Shown: positions 9,813 to 19,213, counted from the stretch's first letter. The stretch is 64,000 nucleotides of DNA from Arenibacter palladensis (GCF_900129275.1 NZ_FQUX01000004.1:62001-126000), one strand, 5' to 3'. Notes: a model not told the origin generated them from the sequence alone. Numbers and translations are program-made.

Positions 9813-11249
9813 ATGCGGACACTTATCTGTTCTATATGCGTTATGTTGCTGTTTGTGAGTAATATAATTGCACAAAATTCACCTGATTGTAGGAGTGCTA
9901 TTCCTGTTTGTGCAGATGGCCAGCCCATTATGCCAATTGTTGATGGCAGTGGTGATATTGACGATTTTGATCCTGATGTAATTCGGCAAAGTGGTTGTTT
10001 GGAAAAAGGAAGTGTAAGTTCTGCGAATATCGAAAACAACACCTCTTGGTTTGTTTTTAGAGCAGGTACGGGAGGTCAGATAGGCTTTGATATAGAAGCT
10101 CTGCCAGTAACGGGTACTACAATAACAGCGGAGTGGGACTTTGCGGTTTATGGTCCTTATGATCAGACCAGTGGGCAAAATTTCTGTTCGATTATAGGAA
10201 GTGGATCAGAACCTATCCGTTGTAATTATGAAGCCAATAATACGCGCTTCACGGGAATAGGGATTAATCCGGAGAATGGGGACGTGGGTGCTCCTTTTTT
10301 AAAGCAAAGCCAAAATACCTATGACGAATGGTTAGATGTACTCCCAGGAGAAATCTACTATATTTTCATTAATAATTTCAACACCAATTTCAATGATGAT
10401 GCCGAGCAATTTTCATTGACTTTTACGGGTAGTTCGGTTGATGCCGATCAAGATAATGCGTTGGATTGTACCCTAAGGGACGAATTTTTGGGATTGGATA
10501 TCATTGCTTGTGAGGATGATCCGGACATCACCTTATCTGCACAAAATTCTCCTTTTGGACCTGATATTACAAGTGTTGTTTGGACTGTAGATTATGAGGA
10601 CGATGGCGTTATTGATGCCACCTTGCCGGGATCCGGACCTTCCAATGCCGAATTGGTGGTGAGTAGCCCCAATTCTGGACGCTATTTTGTTGAACTGACC
10701 AACAGTTTTGGAAATGATGTTGGTGATAATATACTAATCACCTTTTTTGGAACACCAGTTTTACAGGAAGTAATCGTTAGGGATGATATTTCCGATAACA
10801 ATATAGTGGAGATAGTGGTGGCCAACCCGGACGGAAATTATGAGTATGCCATAAACGGTGGGCAATTTCAGGATGATCCTGTTTTTAATAATGTACCACC
10901 AGGGGTAAATACAGTGATCATCAATGATAAAAATGGTTGTGGAACTACAGAACCTATAGAGTTCTTGGTTGTGGGGTATCCCAAGTTCTTTACGCCCAAT
11001 GCCGATGGTATCCATGACCGTTGGAATGTTTATGGAATCTCTACCTTGATAGATCCTGTGGTGTTTATATTTGATCGTTACGGCAAACTCCTTAAACAGA
11101 TTGATGAAACCACAATAGGGTGGGACGGTACCTTTAACGGCAGGCCAATGCCTTCTTCGGACTATTGGTTTAGGATGGACTATTCACGGGACGAAGACGG
11201 TATCATTGTGGCGCGCTCTGTTAGGACCCATTTTACTTTGAAGCGATAG
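9813..11249 (+). CDS. T9SS type B sorting domain protein, paralogue of the preceding gene
   Basis: 478 residues. Signal peptide at residues 1-20 (ending IIAQ). It repeats the plan of its neighbour: NSPDCRSAIPVCADG matches the neighbour's APDCSNAVPICNN, then SGCLEKGSV, PGEIYYIFINNF and DNALDCTL, and the C-terminal 90 residues are again a type B sorting domain (VGYPKFFTPNADGIHDRW, FDRYGKLLKQ, WDGTFNG, DYWFRMD, HFTLKR). It lacks about 120 residues of the middle immunoglobulin-like region. The pair therefore arose by tandem duplication followed by loss or gain of repeats. The 163 bases between them show no clear terminator or promoter. A strong bidirectional terminator follows. Confidence 0.88.
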   Translation: MRTLICSICVMLLFVSNIIAQNSPDCRSAIPVCADGQPIMPIVDGSGDIDDFDPDVIRQSGCLEKGSVSSANIENNTSWFVFRAGTGGQIGFDIEALPVTGTTITAEWDFAVYGPYDQTSGQNFCSIIGSGSEPIRCNYEANNTRFTGIGINPENGDVGAPFLKQSQNTYDEWLDVLPGEIYYIFINNFNTNFNDDAEQFSLTFTGSSVDADQDNALDCTLRDEFLGLDIIACEDDPDITLSAQNSPFGPDITSVVWTVDYEDDGVIDATLPGSGPSNAELVVSSPNSGRYFVELTNSFGNDVGDNILITFFGTPVLQEVIVRDDISDNNIVEIVVANPDGNYEYAINGGQFQDDPVFNNVPPGVNTVIINDKNGCGTTEPIEFLVVGYPKFFTPNADGIHDRWNVYGISTLIDPVVFIFDRYGKLLKQIDETTIGWDGTFNGRPMPSSDYWFRMDYSRDEDGIIVARSVRTHFTLKR

Positions 11250-11264
11250 CAATATATTTTAAAA

Positions 11265-11295
11265 CAAAAAAGACGGGTAAATCCCGTCTTTTTTG
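11265..11295. terminator. Bidirectional intrinsic terminator
   Basis: A perfect 13-base inverted repeat with a five-base loop: an A-rich arm ending GACGGG, loop TAAAT, and CCCGTC leading into a T-run. It sits between the convergent T9SS gene and the FadL-like gene, so both transcripts can use it. Confidence 0.9.
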
Positions 11296-11315
11296 TTTCC
11301 AGTATATTTTCTTCT

Positions 11316-12824
11316 TTAGAAATTCAGGGTGTAGCCCAAACTTACAACGGAGTTTTTATTGGTGATGCTGGCAGGTGTTGGAAGGCCAACATCAAATAAT
11401 TGTTTGTTTATGTCTTGGGTGGAGTAATTGTAGGAAAGGTCTAGCCTGCTTCCCCCAAAATTATAACCTATACCACCTGAATAGCCGTTTAAATCACCTA
11501 TAGTATTGCCGCTGGCGTACGGACTTTGTTCAAATCTATAACCTGCCCTTAAACTTAGGGCTTCAATACGGTACTCGCCACCTAATCTAAAAGTTGAAAC
11601 GGCACTTAACTTATCAGAAATAAAATCGTTTTCTGAGGCAAAACTAGGGTCTGAACCTGGTCTTAACTCTGCTTTTGACATGTCTTGATAGCTATAGTCG
11701 AAACTCAATAGGCCATCCTTGCCAAAAATCATAGCCAAACTTCCGGTTAATTTTCCTGGTATTTTAATAGTGTAATCCTCGTAAATATTTATGATATTAA
11801 AATTGATAAATGAAATATCGCTATCGGCTAGATCCGAATATATTCTTTGAGAGGTTTCATCTGATAAATTATACCAGGTTGGAGATTGATAACTACCGCC
11901 TATTCTGAAATTTTCGTTTAATTTCCCAATGGCGCCCAGACTAAAGGAAAAACCATTTCCCTGGGTCCTAAGCAAATTATCGAAGGTAATATTCTGTATT
12001 TCCGATTCGGCATTAAAGCCCCTTTCGGAAAGTTGGGTGAGTTTGTCCAAGAATACGCTGTGAATGTTTAGGGAAGCTCCCAAATACAAATTGTCACCGT
12101 ATTGTGAGGCCAAGTTGGCGGTAAACTTACTGTTGTAACCTGTAGTGCTCTGGGAGTAATCTTGGTTAACGTTACTGTATATAGCATTGGAGATATAATC
12201 GGTGTTATTGTCGTCGGAAAAATCCACAGGGTCAATTATTCCTCCGTAATATCCCAAAAATGCTTGCTGGTCCACAAAGCCTAAAGTAGCTCCTATATCC
12301 AGATAGGCTTCTTCTATATATTCGCCGTCCTGTATTAAAAGTGGTCCAAAGGGTACCCCATTGGCCAAATCCAAAAAGTAATTGTCTATACCCTGATCGC
12401 TACTGCCGGAAACCAAAAGGTCATCGTCAAAATTCTTTACCAGGTCGTAATTAAATGCCAATGCAATTTTTCTCCAAGCAGAATTGTTGTTGGTGCTTTT
12501 AAATACGAAAACACCCCCAACTTGATTAAGATCCAATGAATTTAAGGAGGTGCTGCGGCTACCGTTGAAATAACGGGAATCATTTTTTATATTGTAATTG
12601 GATCCGGTTAAGGATAACAAGCTGTTATTGAAAACGGCCGACCCCGCAGGATTTACGTTTAGGGCCGACAAATCTCCGCCCAATGCGCCAAATGCTCCAT
12701 TTAATCCTTGAAAACGTGCTGTTCCGTAGGAACCCTCTCCACTAAGCCTTAAAACATCATTGATATTCTGGGCGCTGGCAAATGCACATACCAATAGTAG
12801 AATGAAAGTGTAATTCCTTTTCAT
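11316..12824 (-). CDS. OmpP1/FadL family outer-membrane transporter
   Basis: 502 residues with a signal peptide (MKRNYTFILLLVCAFASAQ). The segment just after it, LRLSGEGSYGTARFQGLNGAFGALGGDLSAL followed by NPAGSA (described by its ends only), carries the N-P-A-G signature of the FadL/TodX family. The rest is alternating beta-strands ending GYTLNF with a terminal Phe, so an outer-membrane barrel for hydrophobic compounds is expected. In Flavobacteriia this type is often labelled hemin receptor; nothing in the sequence supports heme as the substrate. The low-complexity lipoprotein gene lies 46 bases upstream on the same strand. Confidence 0.85.
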   Translation of the reverse strand: MKRNYTFILLLVCAFASAQNINDVLRLSGEGSYGTARFQGLNGAFGALGGDLSALNVNPAGSAVFNNSLLSLTGSNYNIKNDSRYFNGSRSTSLNSLDLNQVGGVFVFKSTNNNSAWRKIALAFNYDLVKNFDDDLLVSGSSDQGIDNYFLDLANGVPFGPLLIQDGEYIEEAYLDIGATLGFVDQQAFLGYYGGIIDPVDFSDDNNTDYISNAIYSNVNQDYSQSTTGYNSKFTANLASQYGDNLYLGASLNIHSVFLDKLTQLSERGFNAESEIQNITFDNLLRTQGNGFSFSLGAIGKLNENFRIGGSYQSPTWYNLSDETSQRIYSDLADSDISFINFNIINIYEDYTIKIPGKLTGSLAMIFGKDGLLSFDYSYQDMSKAELRPGSDPSFASENDFISDKLSAVSTFRLGGEYRIEALSLRAGYRFEQSPYASGNTIGDLNGYSGGIGYNFGGSRLDLSYNYSTQDINKQLFDVGLPTPASITNKNSVVSLGYTLNF

Positions 12825-12870
12825 TTTATTTAATTTAGAAAGTTTTTATTAAAATATGGGACCATGTTTA

Positions 12871-14124
12871 TTAATTGCGCCTTCCGCTACTTCTACTACT
12901 GGATGACGATGATCTTGAAGAAGAACTGCTGGAACTTCTTACGTTGCCACTGGAGCTGTTGGAACTGCTAGAGCTTCTGTAGGTGCCACTCGATGATCTG
13001 GAAGGCGTACTACTTCTATAGGTTCCACTTGAAGACCTTGTTGGGCTGGAACTTCTGTAGGTTCCACTGGAAGACCTTGACGTTGAGCTGCCGGAACTTC
13101 TATAAGTGGAAGTTCTGGGAGCTGTGCCCTTATAGGTTCCGCTAGAGTTATTGCTCCTGTAGGTCTGGTTGCTTCTAGAGCTGCTATTGTAATTTGGTAC
13201 CGCCCTTGTGCTTCTGCTGGTACGGTATGATCTGTTTCTTTCCAAAGCATCTACCCCAACATTACTACGGGATGTAGTTCCAGTTCTATTGATATTGCTA
13301 CGCGTAGTGGTGCTTCTATATCTACTGGAGCTGGATCGATTTGCGTTGCTTATATTTGATCTTCCGCTTAGGGCAGTGCTTCTTAGGTTGGAATTTGAAT
13401 TGTAAATGCCTCTCCTGCTAGCGCTGTAAGCGTAATTTCTATTGTAGTAATTGTTGCCGAACCTGCTTCGGGAATAGTAATATGGGTAGTGTCGATATGG
13501 GGAATAGAAGTAAGGATTGTAGTAACCGCCCCATCCGTAGCCTCCCCAGCCCCAGTTGTTCCAGCCATAGCCTCCCCAACCCCAGTTGTTCCAACCATAT
13601 CCGTATCCGAAACGGTTCCATCTCCAAGGGTTGTAATATCCGTAATAACCGCCATAGAAGCCTCCATAAAAGCCACCATATCCCCATGCGAATGGAGAAC
13701 CTCCCCAACCCCAATCGTCATAGATGTTGATACTCACATTGGTGGCATTATCCCCCCATGATCCGTATCCATTGTAGTCGTTATTGGCGCCATTATAGCC
13801 TAGGTCTTGGCTATACCCAAGGCTGTCGGTTTCCGTATCACTATAGTAACCATCCACATCTGTGAATACCTCGCTATCCAGAATTTCACCATATTCATCG
13901 GCCTTTTGACCAAAATAATCCGCATAGGCATTTTGTTTTGGTGCTGGCTGTTGGGTTCTTGACCGTTGCTCGGTTACCCGAACTTGTTCCGTATTATTGG
14001 AATAGATGCCATCATTATCGTAATATGAAGCCTGCTGGTAAGACCCGCAAGACGCCAATACTATGCTAAGGAGTACAACGGTTGCTGCTATATGTATTCT
14101 TCGGTGGGGTAGAGAATGTATCAT
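12871..14124 (-). CDS. Low-complexity lipoprotein (Gly/Trp/Tyr/Asn-rich then Ser/Arg-rich)
   Basis: 417 residues. A lipoprotein signal ends at Cys26 (SIVLASCGSYQQ). Residues 45-130 are acidic; residues 135-215 are Gly, Trp, Tyr and Asn rich with a ten-residue repeat of the type NNWGWGGYGW; residues 225-300 are Asn, Ser and Arg rich; the last 100 residues are imperfect repeats around SSSGTYRSS ending in a Ser run and RRN. The DNA is repetitive as well, which leaves long open frames in other phases. Similar proteins occur next to proS in Flavobacteriaceae, in my recollection, without known function. A cell-surface or envelope-binding role is a guess. Confidence 0.75.
   Translation of the reverse strand: MIHSLPHRRIHIAATVVLLSIVLASCGSYQQASYYDNDGIYSNNTEQVRVTEQRSRTQQPAPKQNAYADYFGQKADEYGEILDSEVFTDVDGYYSDTETDSLGYSQDLGYNGANNDYNGYGSWGDNATNVSINIYDDWGWGGSPFAWGYGGFYGGFYGGYYGYYNPWRWNRFGYGYGWNNWGWGGYGWNNWGWGGYGWGGYYNPYFYSPYRHYPYYYSRSRFGNNYYNRNYAYSASRRGIYNSNSNLRSTALSGRSNISNANRSSSSRYRSTTTRSNINRTGTTSRSNVGVDALERNRSYRTSRSTRAVPNYNSSSRSNQTYRSNNSSGTYKGTAPRTSTYRSSGSSTSRSSSGTYRSSSPTRSSSGTYRSSTPSRSSSGTYRSSSSSNSSSGNVRSSSSSSSRSSSSSSRSSGRRN
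12930..13140. repeat. Coding tandem repeat (SGTYRSS units)
   Basis: Imperfect units of about 36-39 bases coding for SSSGTYRSS-S/T-P-type peptides, at the 3' end of the low-complexity lipoprotein gene. Units differ by third-position changes and by single residues, as in a region prone to slippage. Confidence 0.7.
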
Positions 14125-14141
14125 CGCTGTAATTTTAATTG

Positions 14142-14180
14142 TTGAACAATGTAAAAATAGTTAGTTTTGCCGAACTATTT
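14142..14180 (+). promoter_or_regulatory. Likely proS promoter with overlapping inverted repeat
   Basis: TTG (14142-14144), 17 bases, then TAGTTTTG (14162-14169) fits the flavobacterial promoter form. An 8-base inverted repeat, AAATAGTT (14155-14162) and AACTATTT (14173-14180), straddles the -7 box, so a repressor dimer or an RNA hairpin near the start of the transcript is possible. Confidence 0.5.
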
Positions 14181-14223
14181 CATTTAAATATAAGGTCGCA
14201 AGTTTTGTGCCAAACTTACTGGT

Positions 14224-15699
14224 ATGGGTAAAAATTTAACGAAAAGAGCAGAGGATTATTCCAAATGGTATAATGAACTTGTTGTAAAAGCGGATTTGGC
14301 TGAAAATTCGGGAGTTAGGGGCTGTATGGTTATTAAACCGTATGGTTATGCTATTTGGGAAAAAATGCAGGCTCAGCTGGATATTATGTTCAAGGAAACG
14401 GGACATGAGAATGCCTATTTTCCATTGTTTATACCTAAGTCCTACTTGAGCAAGGAGGCCAGTCATGTGGAAGGTTTTGCCAAGGAATGTGCGGTAGTGA
14501 CCCATTATAGGCTTAAAAATGCAGAGGATGGTAGTGGTATTATAGTGGATCCCGAAGCCAAGCTGGAAGAAGAGCTTATTGTTAGGCCTACCTCCGAAAC
14601 AATAATTTGGGATACCTATAGAAGATGGATACAGTCTTATCGCGATTTGCCACTTCTTATTAACCAATGGGCCAATGTGGTGCGTTGGGAGATGCGTACC
14701 CGACTCTTCTTAAGAACAGCGGAATTCTTATGGCAAGAGGGGCATACCGCACATGCCACTGAAAAGGAAGCTATTGCTGAAGCCGAACAGATGATGAACG
14801 TATATGCCGAGTTTGTAGAAAATTACATGGCAGTACCTGTTATAAAAGGTACCAAAACGGCCAGCGAGCGTTTCGCCGGGGCATTGGAGACCTACTGTAT
14901 AGAGGCCCTAATGCAGGATGGTAAGGCCTTGCAGGCCGGTACATCGCATTTCTTGGGACAAAATTTTGCAAAAGCTTTTGATGTAAAGTTTGCTACCAAG
15001 GAAGGGGTGCAGGAATATGTATGGGCAACCTCTTGGGGTGTTTCCACACGTTTGATGGGGGCATTGATCATGACCCATAGCGACGATAACGGACTGGTAC
15101 TACCTCCTAAATTGGCTCCGATACAAGTAGTGATAGTGCCTATTTATAAAGGTGAAGATCAATTGGATGCCATTTCAGAAAGAGTGGCTCCTCTTGTAAA
15201 GGAATTGAGATCCAAAGGAATCTCTGTGAAATATGATGATAGGGATACCCATAAGCCAGGATTTAAATTCAATGAATACGAGCTGAAAGGGGTGCCTGTT
15301 CGTTTGGCAATTGGCCAACGGGATATGGATAATGGCACTTTTGAGGTGGCAAGAAGGGATACTTTTGAAAAAGAAACGGTAAAGGCCGATGAGGTTGTGG
15401 CCAAAATTGAATTTTTGATGAAGGATATTCAGGCAAATATTCATAATAAGGCCTTGGAACATAGGAGAACACATATCACCGAGGTAAATTCCTATGAAGA
15501 ATTTAAAGAAGTGTTGGAAGGTAAAGGAGGATTTATATCGGCACATTGGGATGGTACTTCGGAAACGGAAGAATTGGTGAAAGAGCAAACAAAAGCTACT
15601 ATTCGCTGTATTCCTATCGATGCCAAAGAAGAGGCCGGAGTCTGTATGGTGACTGGAAAACCATCCTCGAGAAGAGTACTTTTTGCTAAGGCATATTAA
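14224..15699 (+). CDS. proS: prolyl-tRNA synthetase, archaeal/eukaryal type
   Basis: 491 residues. A class II synthetase charging tRNA-Pro. Motif 2 region [20 protein letters not shown] and motif 3 region [16 protein letters not shown] are intact, as is the RPTSETIIW segment near residue 117. The chain lacks the approximately 180-residue editing insertion of the long bacterial form; after the catalytic core come the anticodon-binding domain and a C-terminal domain ending LFAKAY. This short type is usual in Bacteroidota. It faces the low-complexity lipoprotein gene across a 99-base divergent promoter region. Confidence 0.96.
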   Translation: MGKNLTKRAEDYSKWYNELVVKADLAENSGVRGCMVIKPYGYAIWEKMQAQLDIMFKETGHENAYFPLFIPKSYLSKEASHVEGFAKECAVVTHYRLKNAEDGSGIIVDPEAKLEEELIVRPTSETIIWDTYRRWIQSYRDLPLLINQWANVVRWEMRTRLFLRTAEFLWQEGHTAHATEKEAIAEAEQMMNVYAEFVENYMAVPVIKGTKTASERFAGALETYCIEALMQDGKALQAGTSHFLGQNFAKAFDVKFATKEGVQEYVWATSWGVSTRLMGALIMTHSDDNGLVLPPKLAPIQVVIVPIYKGEDQLDAISERVAPLVKELRSKGISVKYDDRDTHKPGFKFNEYELKGVPVRLAIGQRDMDNGTFEVARRDTFEKETVKADEVVAKIEFLMKDIQANIHNKALEHRRTHITEVNSYEEFKEVLEGKGGFISAHWDGTSETEELVKEQTKATIRCIPIDAKEEAGVCMVTGKPSSRRVLFAKAY

Positions 15700-15726
15700 A
15701 AGATTTTAAAAAATTTTATTTAGGTC

Positions 15727-15756
15727 TTGCGATAGTAAAAAATAATTGTATTTTTG
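15727..15756 (+). promoter_or_regulatory. Promoter of the tRNA-Glu genes
   Basis: TTG (15727-15729), exactly 19 bases, then TATTTTTG (15749-15756), a full match to the flavobacterial sigma-A promoter form, ending 23 bases before the first tRNA-Glu. Confidence 0.8.
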
Positions 15757-15779
15757 CATCCGCAATTATGCGATTTGAT

Positions 15780-15851
15780 GGTCCGTTCGTCTAGGGGTTA
15801 GGACGCCAGGTTTTCATCCTGGTAACAGGGGTTCGATTCCCCTACGGACTA
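15780..15851 (+). tRNA. tRNA-Glu (anticodon TTC), copy 1
   Basis: 72 bases. The acceptor strands GGTCCGT and ACGGACT pair with a G-U first pair; the anticodon arm CCAGG-TTTTCAT-CCTGG exposes TTC; the T arm is AGGGG-TTCGATT-CCCCT; the discriminator base is A. The CCA end is not encoded. Confidence 0.97.
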
Positions 15852-15923
15852 CTAAGATTATTTTGAAATTTTGGGGTATTGATTTTGATTCAACAATTAG
15901 GTCAGTACTTGCAACCAAAAAAT

Positions 15924-15995
15924 GGTCCGTTCGTCTAGGGGTTAGGACGCCAGGTTTTCATCCTGGTAACAGGGGTTCGATTCCCCTACGGACTA
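15924..15995 (+). tRNA. tRNA-Glu (anticodon TTC), copy 2
   Basis: Base-for-base identical to the first copy, 72 bases downstream of its end. The spacer shows no promoter of comparable quality, so both are probably on one precursor transcript that may run on into rpsT. Confidence 0.97.
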
Positions 15996-16045
15996 CACAG
16001 TATGTTTAGGGGTTTATCCCAATAAAAAAATTAATTAAATAGAAA

Positions 16046-16297
16046 ATGGCAAATCATAAGTCAGCATTAAAGAGGATTAGAAGGAACGAAGCGGTAAGGT
16101 TACGTAATAGGTACCAGCATAAAACAACCCGTAACGCTATCAGAAGATTGCGTACAGAGGAGGATAAGAAAGCTGCTGAGACTTTGTTGCCAAGCGTAGT
16201 AAGTATGATCGATAGATTGGCTAAGCGCAATATCATCCATTCCAACAAAGCTGCAAACTTAAAGAGCAAGTTGACCAAGCAAGTAGCTGCACTATAA
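16046..16297 (+). CDS. rpsT: 30S ribosomal protein S20
   Basis: 83 residues, the normal S20 size. It starts [16 protein letters not shown] and keeps the basic helical-hairpin pattern ([31 protein letters not shown]). It binds 16S rRNA early in small-subunit assembly. It follows the two tRNA-Glu genes and is closed by an intrinsic terminator. Confidence 0.97.
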   Translation: MANHKSALKRIRRNEAVRLRNRYQHKTTRNAIRRLRTEEDKKAAETLLPSVVSMIDRLAKRNIIHSNKAANLKSKLTKQVAAL

Positions 16298-16318
16298 GTT
16301 TTATAACATACTTAGAGG

Positions 16319-16349
16319 AACGCCCTTCGCAAGAATGGGCGTTTTTTTG
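16319..16349 (+). terminator. Intrinsic terminator after rpsT
   Basis: AACGCCC (16319-16325) pairs with GGGCGTT (16337-16343) and is followed by a T-run. Confidence 0.85.
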
Positions 16350-16522
16350 TTTTTGCTATTGGCCATAGTAATCAGAATATCTATTTAGGTTAAGATATAT
16401 CATGAAATTATCAAGAAACCGTAAGGTTGCAGATATGCTTCGGAAAACCGTAGGTAATTCAACGGAATCATATTATATTCGGAATTCATTTTTGTTTAAT
16501 CCGAACTTAGTGAAACTGAAAA

Positions 16523-17956
16523 ATGATGGGAACAATACGCTTAACACAAAAACTAGGGTTTATTTTATTTGTAATTTTTATAGGTTGTAAATCACAACAG
16601 GAAAAAGTACCTCATAGTCACTCCCATGAAACTGGGCATTCCCATTCCCATTCGCATAGCCATTATCCGGAACATGATTCCATAACGGCCCATAAACTAA
16701 TGTATCCATCACAGATCCCGGACAGGGTGATTGCCAATTTAACTACGGATCCAGCTAATAGTATGGCCGTGAATTGGAGAACAGATCAACAGGTGGAAGC
16801 TGGATTTGTCGAAATTGCCATAGCGACCGATGGACCGGAGTTTTTATTGAAAGACGTTAGACGAGTGGAGGCCAAGAGTGAAATTTTTCAAAATCAGAAC
16901 AGAAAGGAGCCTCTTGTAAAGGCGGTATACCATTCGGCGGTAGTGAATAATCTACAGCCAAAAACTACCTATGTCTATAGGGTAGGTAACGGAAAGGAAG
17001 GCAACGATGGTTGGAGCGAATGGTTTCAATATACCACGGCCAGTGACATTTCGGGAGAACCTTTTAGCTTTATTTATTTTGGGGATGCCCAAAACAATGT
17101 GAAGTCGCTATGGTCTAGGGTAATACGAAATTCTTATAGAAAATTTCCAGAAGTTAATTTTATGTTACACGCTGGAGATCTTATCAATGACAGGGATGCC
17201 AATCTGGAATGGGGCGAATGGTTTTATGCAGGTAGCTTTATTCATGCCACGGTGCCAAGTGTTATGACACCAGGTAATCATGAATACAGGGATGGTGTAT
17301 TAACCTCTTTATGGAAACCACAATTTACTTTGCCCGAAAATGGACCAATTGAGGAATTAAAAGAAACGTGTTTTACAATTGATTATCAAGACATGAAATT
17401 GATTTCCATCGATAGCGAAGGTTATGATGAAAGTTTGGAAGCCCGTTCGGCACAGATAAAATGGCTAGATTCCGTATTGCAATCAAATACTAAAAAATGG
17501 ATCACCATTTTTACGCATTATCCGGTTTATTCTACCAAAGAAGGGCGAGACAATTGGGAGCTGAGGGAAGGTATAAAACCTTTGATAGATAAATATAAAG
17601 TGGATTTGGTTTTGCAGGGGCATGACCATACCTATGCCAGAGGTTATGCGGATAATGAAGGTAAAGGCTTAACAGTGTTGGATGATGCGGGTACTGTTTA
17701 TGCGGTTTCAGTAAGTGGCCCTAAAATGTACGAATCCCAAGACCAGGATTGGATGGTGCGAAGGGGAGAGTATACCCAATTGTTTCAAATAATTACCGTT
17801 ACCAATGATACCATTAAATATGAGGCATATACCCCTATAGGAAACCTCTATGATGCCTTCGACCTTATTAAAAAGGATGGTAAAAAACAGCTTATCAATA
17901 GAGTGCCGGACAGTCCCATCCGATTAAAAAAGGACTTTGAAGGAGAAGACAAATAG
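16523..17956 (+). CDS. Purple-acid-phosphatase-like metallophosphoesterase lipoprotein
   Basis: 477 residues. A lipoprotein signal ends at Cys22 (FIGCKSQ). Residues 30-50 are a His-Ser tract with nine His, likely able to hold zinc or copper. Residues 65-170 fit the fibronectin-like N-terminal domain of purple acid phosphatases. The calcineurin-like phosphoesterase follows with its metal motifs in order: YFGDAQN, LHAGDLINDRD, TPGNHEYRDG, FTHYPVY and LQGHDHTYARGY. A periplasmic or outer-membrane phosphomonoesterase or phosphodiesterase is likely. ATGATG allows a start three bases later. A short open frame beginning at 16402 overlaps the 5' end and is not supported as a gene. Confidence 0.88.
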   Translation: MMGTIRLTQKLGFILFVIFIGCKSQQEKVPHSHSHETGHSHSHSHSHYPEHDSITAHKLMYPSQIPDRVIANLTTDPANSMAVNWRTDQQVEAGFVEIAIATDGPEFLLKDVRRVEAKSEIFQNQNRKEPLVKAVYHSAVVNNLQPKTTYVYRVGNGKEGNDGWSEWFQYTTASDISGEPFSFIYFGDAQNNVKSLWSRVIRNSYRKFPEVNFMLHAGDLINDRDANLEWGEWFYAGSFIHATVPSVMTPGNHEYRDGVLTSLWKPQFTLPENGPIEELKETCFTIDYQDMKLISIDSEGYDESLEARSAQIKWLDSVLQSNTKKWITIFTHYPVYSTKEGRDNWELREGIKPLIDKYKVDLVLQGHDHTYARGYADNEGKGLTVLDDAGTVYAVSVSGPKMYESQDQDWMVRRGEYTQLFQIITVTNDTIKYEAYTPIGNLYDAFDLIKKDGKKQLINRVPDSPIRLKKDFEGEDK

Positions 17957-18041
17957 GAAGTTCTATTTACATTGTTGCCCAATTGGGTCATAATAAATGG
18001 ACTTTTTATTGATACAGACCTAGATTAATTGGTAATTAATT

Positions 18042-18899
18042 TCATCGCTGTCTGCGATAATTTGTCGGAGTAACGCCTTTAATTTCTTTAAATTTCCTGT
18101 TGAAGTTGGCTATGGTTCCAAAACCACATTGTTCTGCTATTAGGGAAATGGAAAGGTCAGGGTTGCTATTGATAAGTTTACAGGCATTTTCAATTCTTAT
18201 TTCGATCAAAAATTGAAAAAATGTTTTGTTGGTTCGTTTTTTAAAATAGCGGCAAAAGGAATTCTTGTTCATATGGGCCTTATCCGCAATTTCCTCCAAA
18301 GTAATAGGTTCGTAAAATTTTTCCATGGCATATTCAAACACATCGTTCATGCGTTTTCCCTCATCGTCCGTATATCTCTTTTTATAGACAAAGGAAGACA
18401 GGGGAGCTGTTTTTGCATTACTTATCAAACTTATTATTTTTAGAAGCGTAGCTACCCTTTCAATCTTATTCTGATGGGGTAATTTATTGAATTGTTTTGC
18501 GATTTTCCGTTTTTTGGAAAGCACCTTCAATCCGTATTCCGAACCTTTAAAAAATTGCTTGGTTTCCGCCATATCGGTCACCTCAAAAAATTGTTTTCCA
18601 AAAGAGTCTTTTTTAAAAAATAAGGAGCACATGATAGATTCATCACTTTTGTTGGAATCACTCTTAAAGACGTGGGGTACATATTCGCCAATTACTAAAA
18701 TGTCGTTTTCCTTGTATTCGTTTATGGTGTCTGCTACAATAAAAGATCCAGACCCTTTTACGATAAGGCTTATTTGTATTTCCTGATGTTGGTGAAGTTG
18801 GCCGTAAAATATCCTCTCGCGATCTTCTTGGTAGATGAGCGCTTCGTTTTTTGGTTTGGGTATTTTAAATGGTAGTACTTTCAAGACTTGTTTTTGCAA
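18042..18899 (-). CDS. AraC family transcriptional regulator
   Basis: 285 residues. The N-terminal 150 residues fit a cupin-type ligand-binding domain (HQEIQISLIVKGSGSFIV). Residues 185-285 hold the two-helix AraC DNA-binding domain: ITLEEIADKAHMNKNSFCRYFKKR and the second helix-turn-helix around SLIAEQCGFG-NFNRKFKE, ending GVTPTNYRRQR. No ATG lies near the 5' end: the frame opens with TTG at 18899, and TTG at 18884 is an alternative. A TATTTTTG box at 18908-18915 (minus strand) would place transcription almost on the first TTG, so the later start or a leaderless message must be considered. Target genes are not evident. Confidence 0.9.
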   Translation of the reverse strand: MQKQVLKVLPFKIPKPKNEALIYQEDRERIFYGQLHQHQEIQISLIVKGSGSFIVADTINEYKENDILVIGEYVPHVFKSDSNKSDESIMCSLFFKKDSFGKQFFEVTDMAETKQFFKGSEYGLKVLSKKRKIAKQFNKLPHQNKIERVATLLKIISLISNAKTAPLSSFVYKKRYTDDEGKRMNDVFEYAMEKFYEPITLEEIADKAHMNKNSFCRYFKKRTNKTFFQFLIEIRIENACKLINSNPDLSISLIAEQCGFGTIANFNRKFKEIKGVTPTNYRRQR

Positions 18900-19213
18900 A
18901 TATTAGGCAAAAATATATTATTATACAGTTTTTGGGGTAATATAGTGTAATAATATGCTATTCTGGAATACTTACAGTTCTTTAAAAGCTTAAGTAAATT
19001 GAAATAGATACACTCTGAGGTAAGACAAAAAAGGGAGATTAGGTTTTTTGAATTGCTTCATTGTGACTTTTTTTTGTTGAATTATTCGTAACCACGACAG
19101 GATTACCTGTGGCGTTCCTTTGCGCTCCGTTTTGCAAATAAGAAACCCCGCAGCTATCGCCGCTAGTTCTTTGTTTTACTCCAAAACCTCAAACTGCGTT
19201 TGGCTTTTTCCTT

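Noticed and set aside
13208-13761. Several long open frames opposite or out of phase with the low-complexity lipoprotein
   Set aside because: They arise from the repetitive codons of the real gene; their translations are Ser/Pro/Val-rich without structure.
16402-16590. 62-codon open frame before the phosphatase gene
   Set aside because: Overlaps the well-supported lipoprotein start in another frame, and its sequence resembles no protein pattern.
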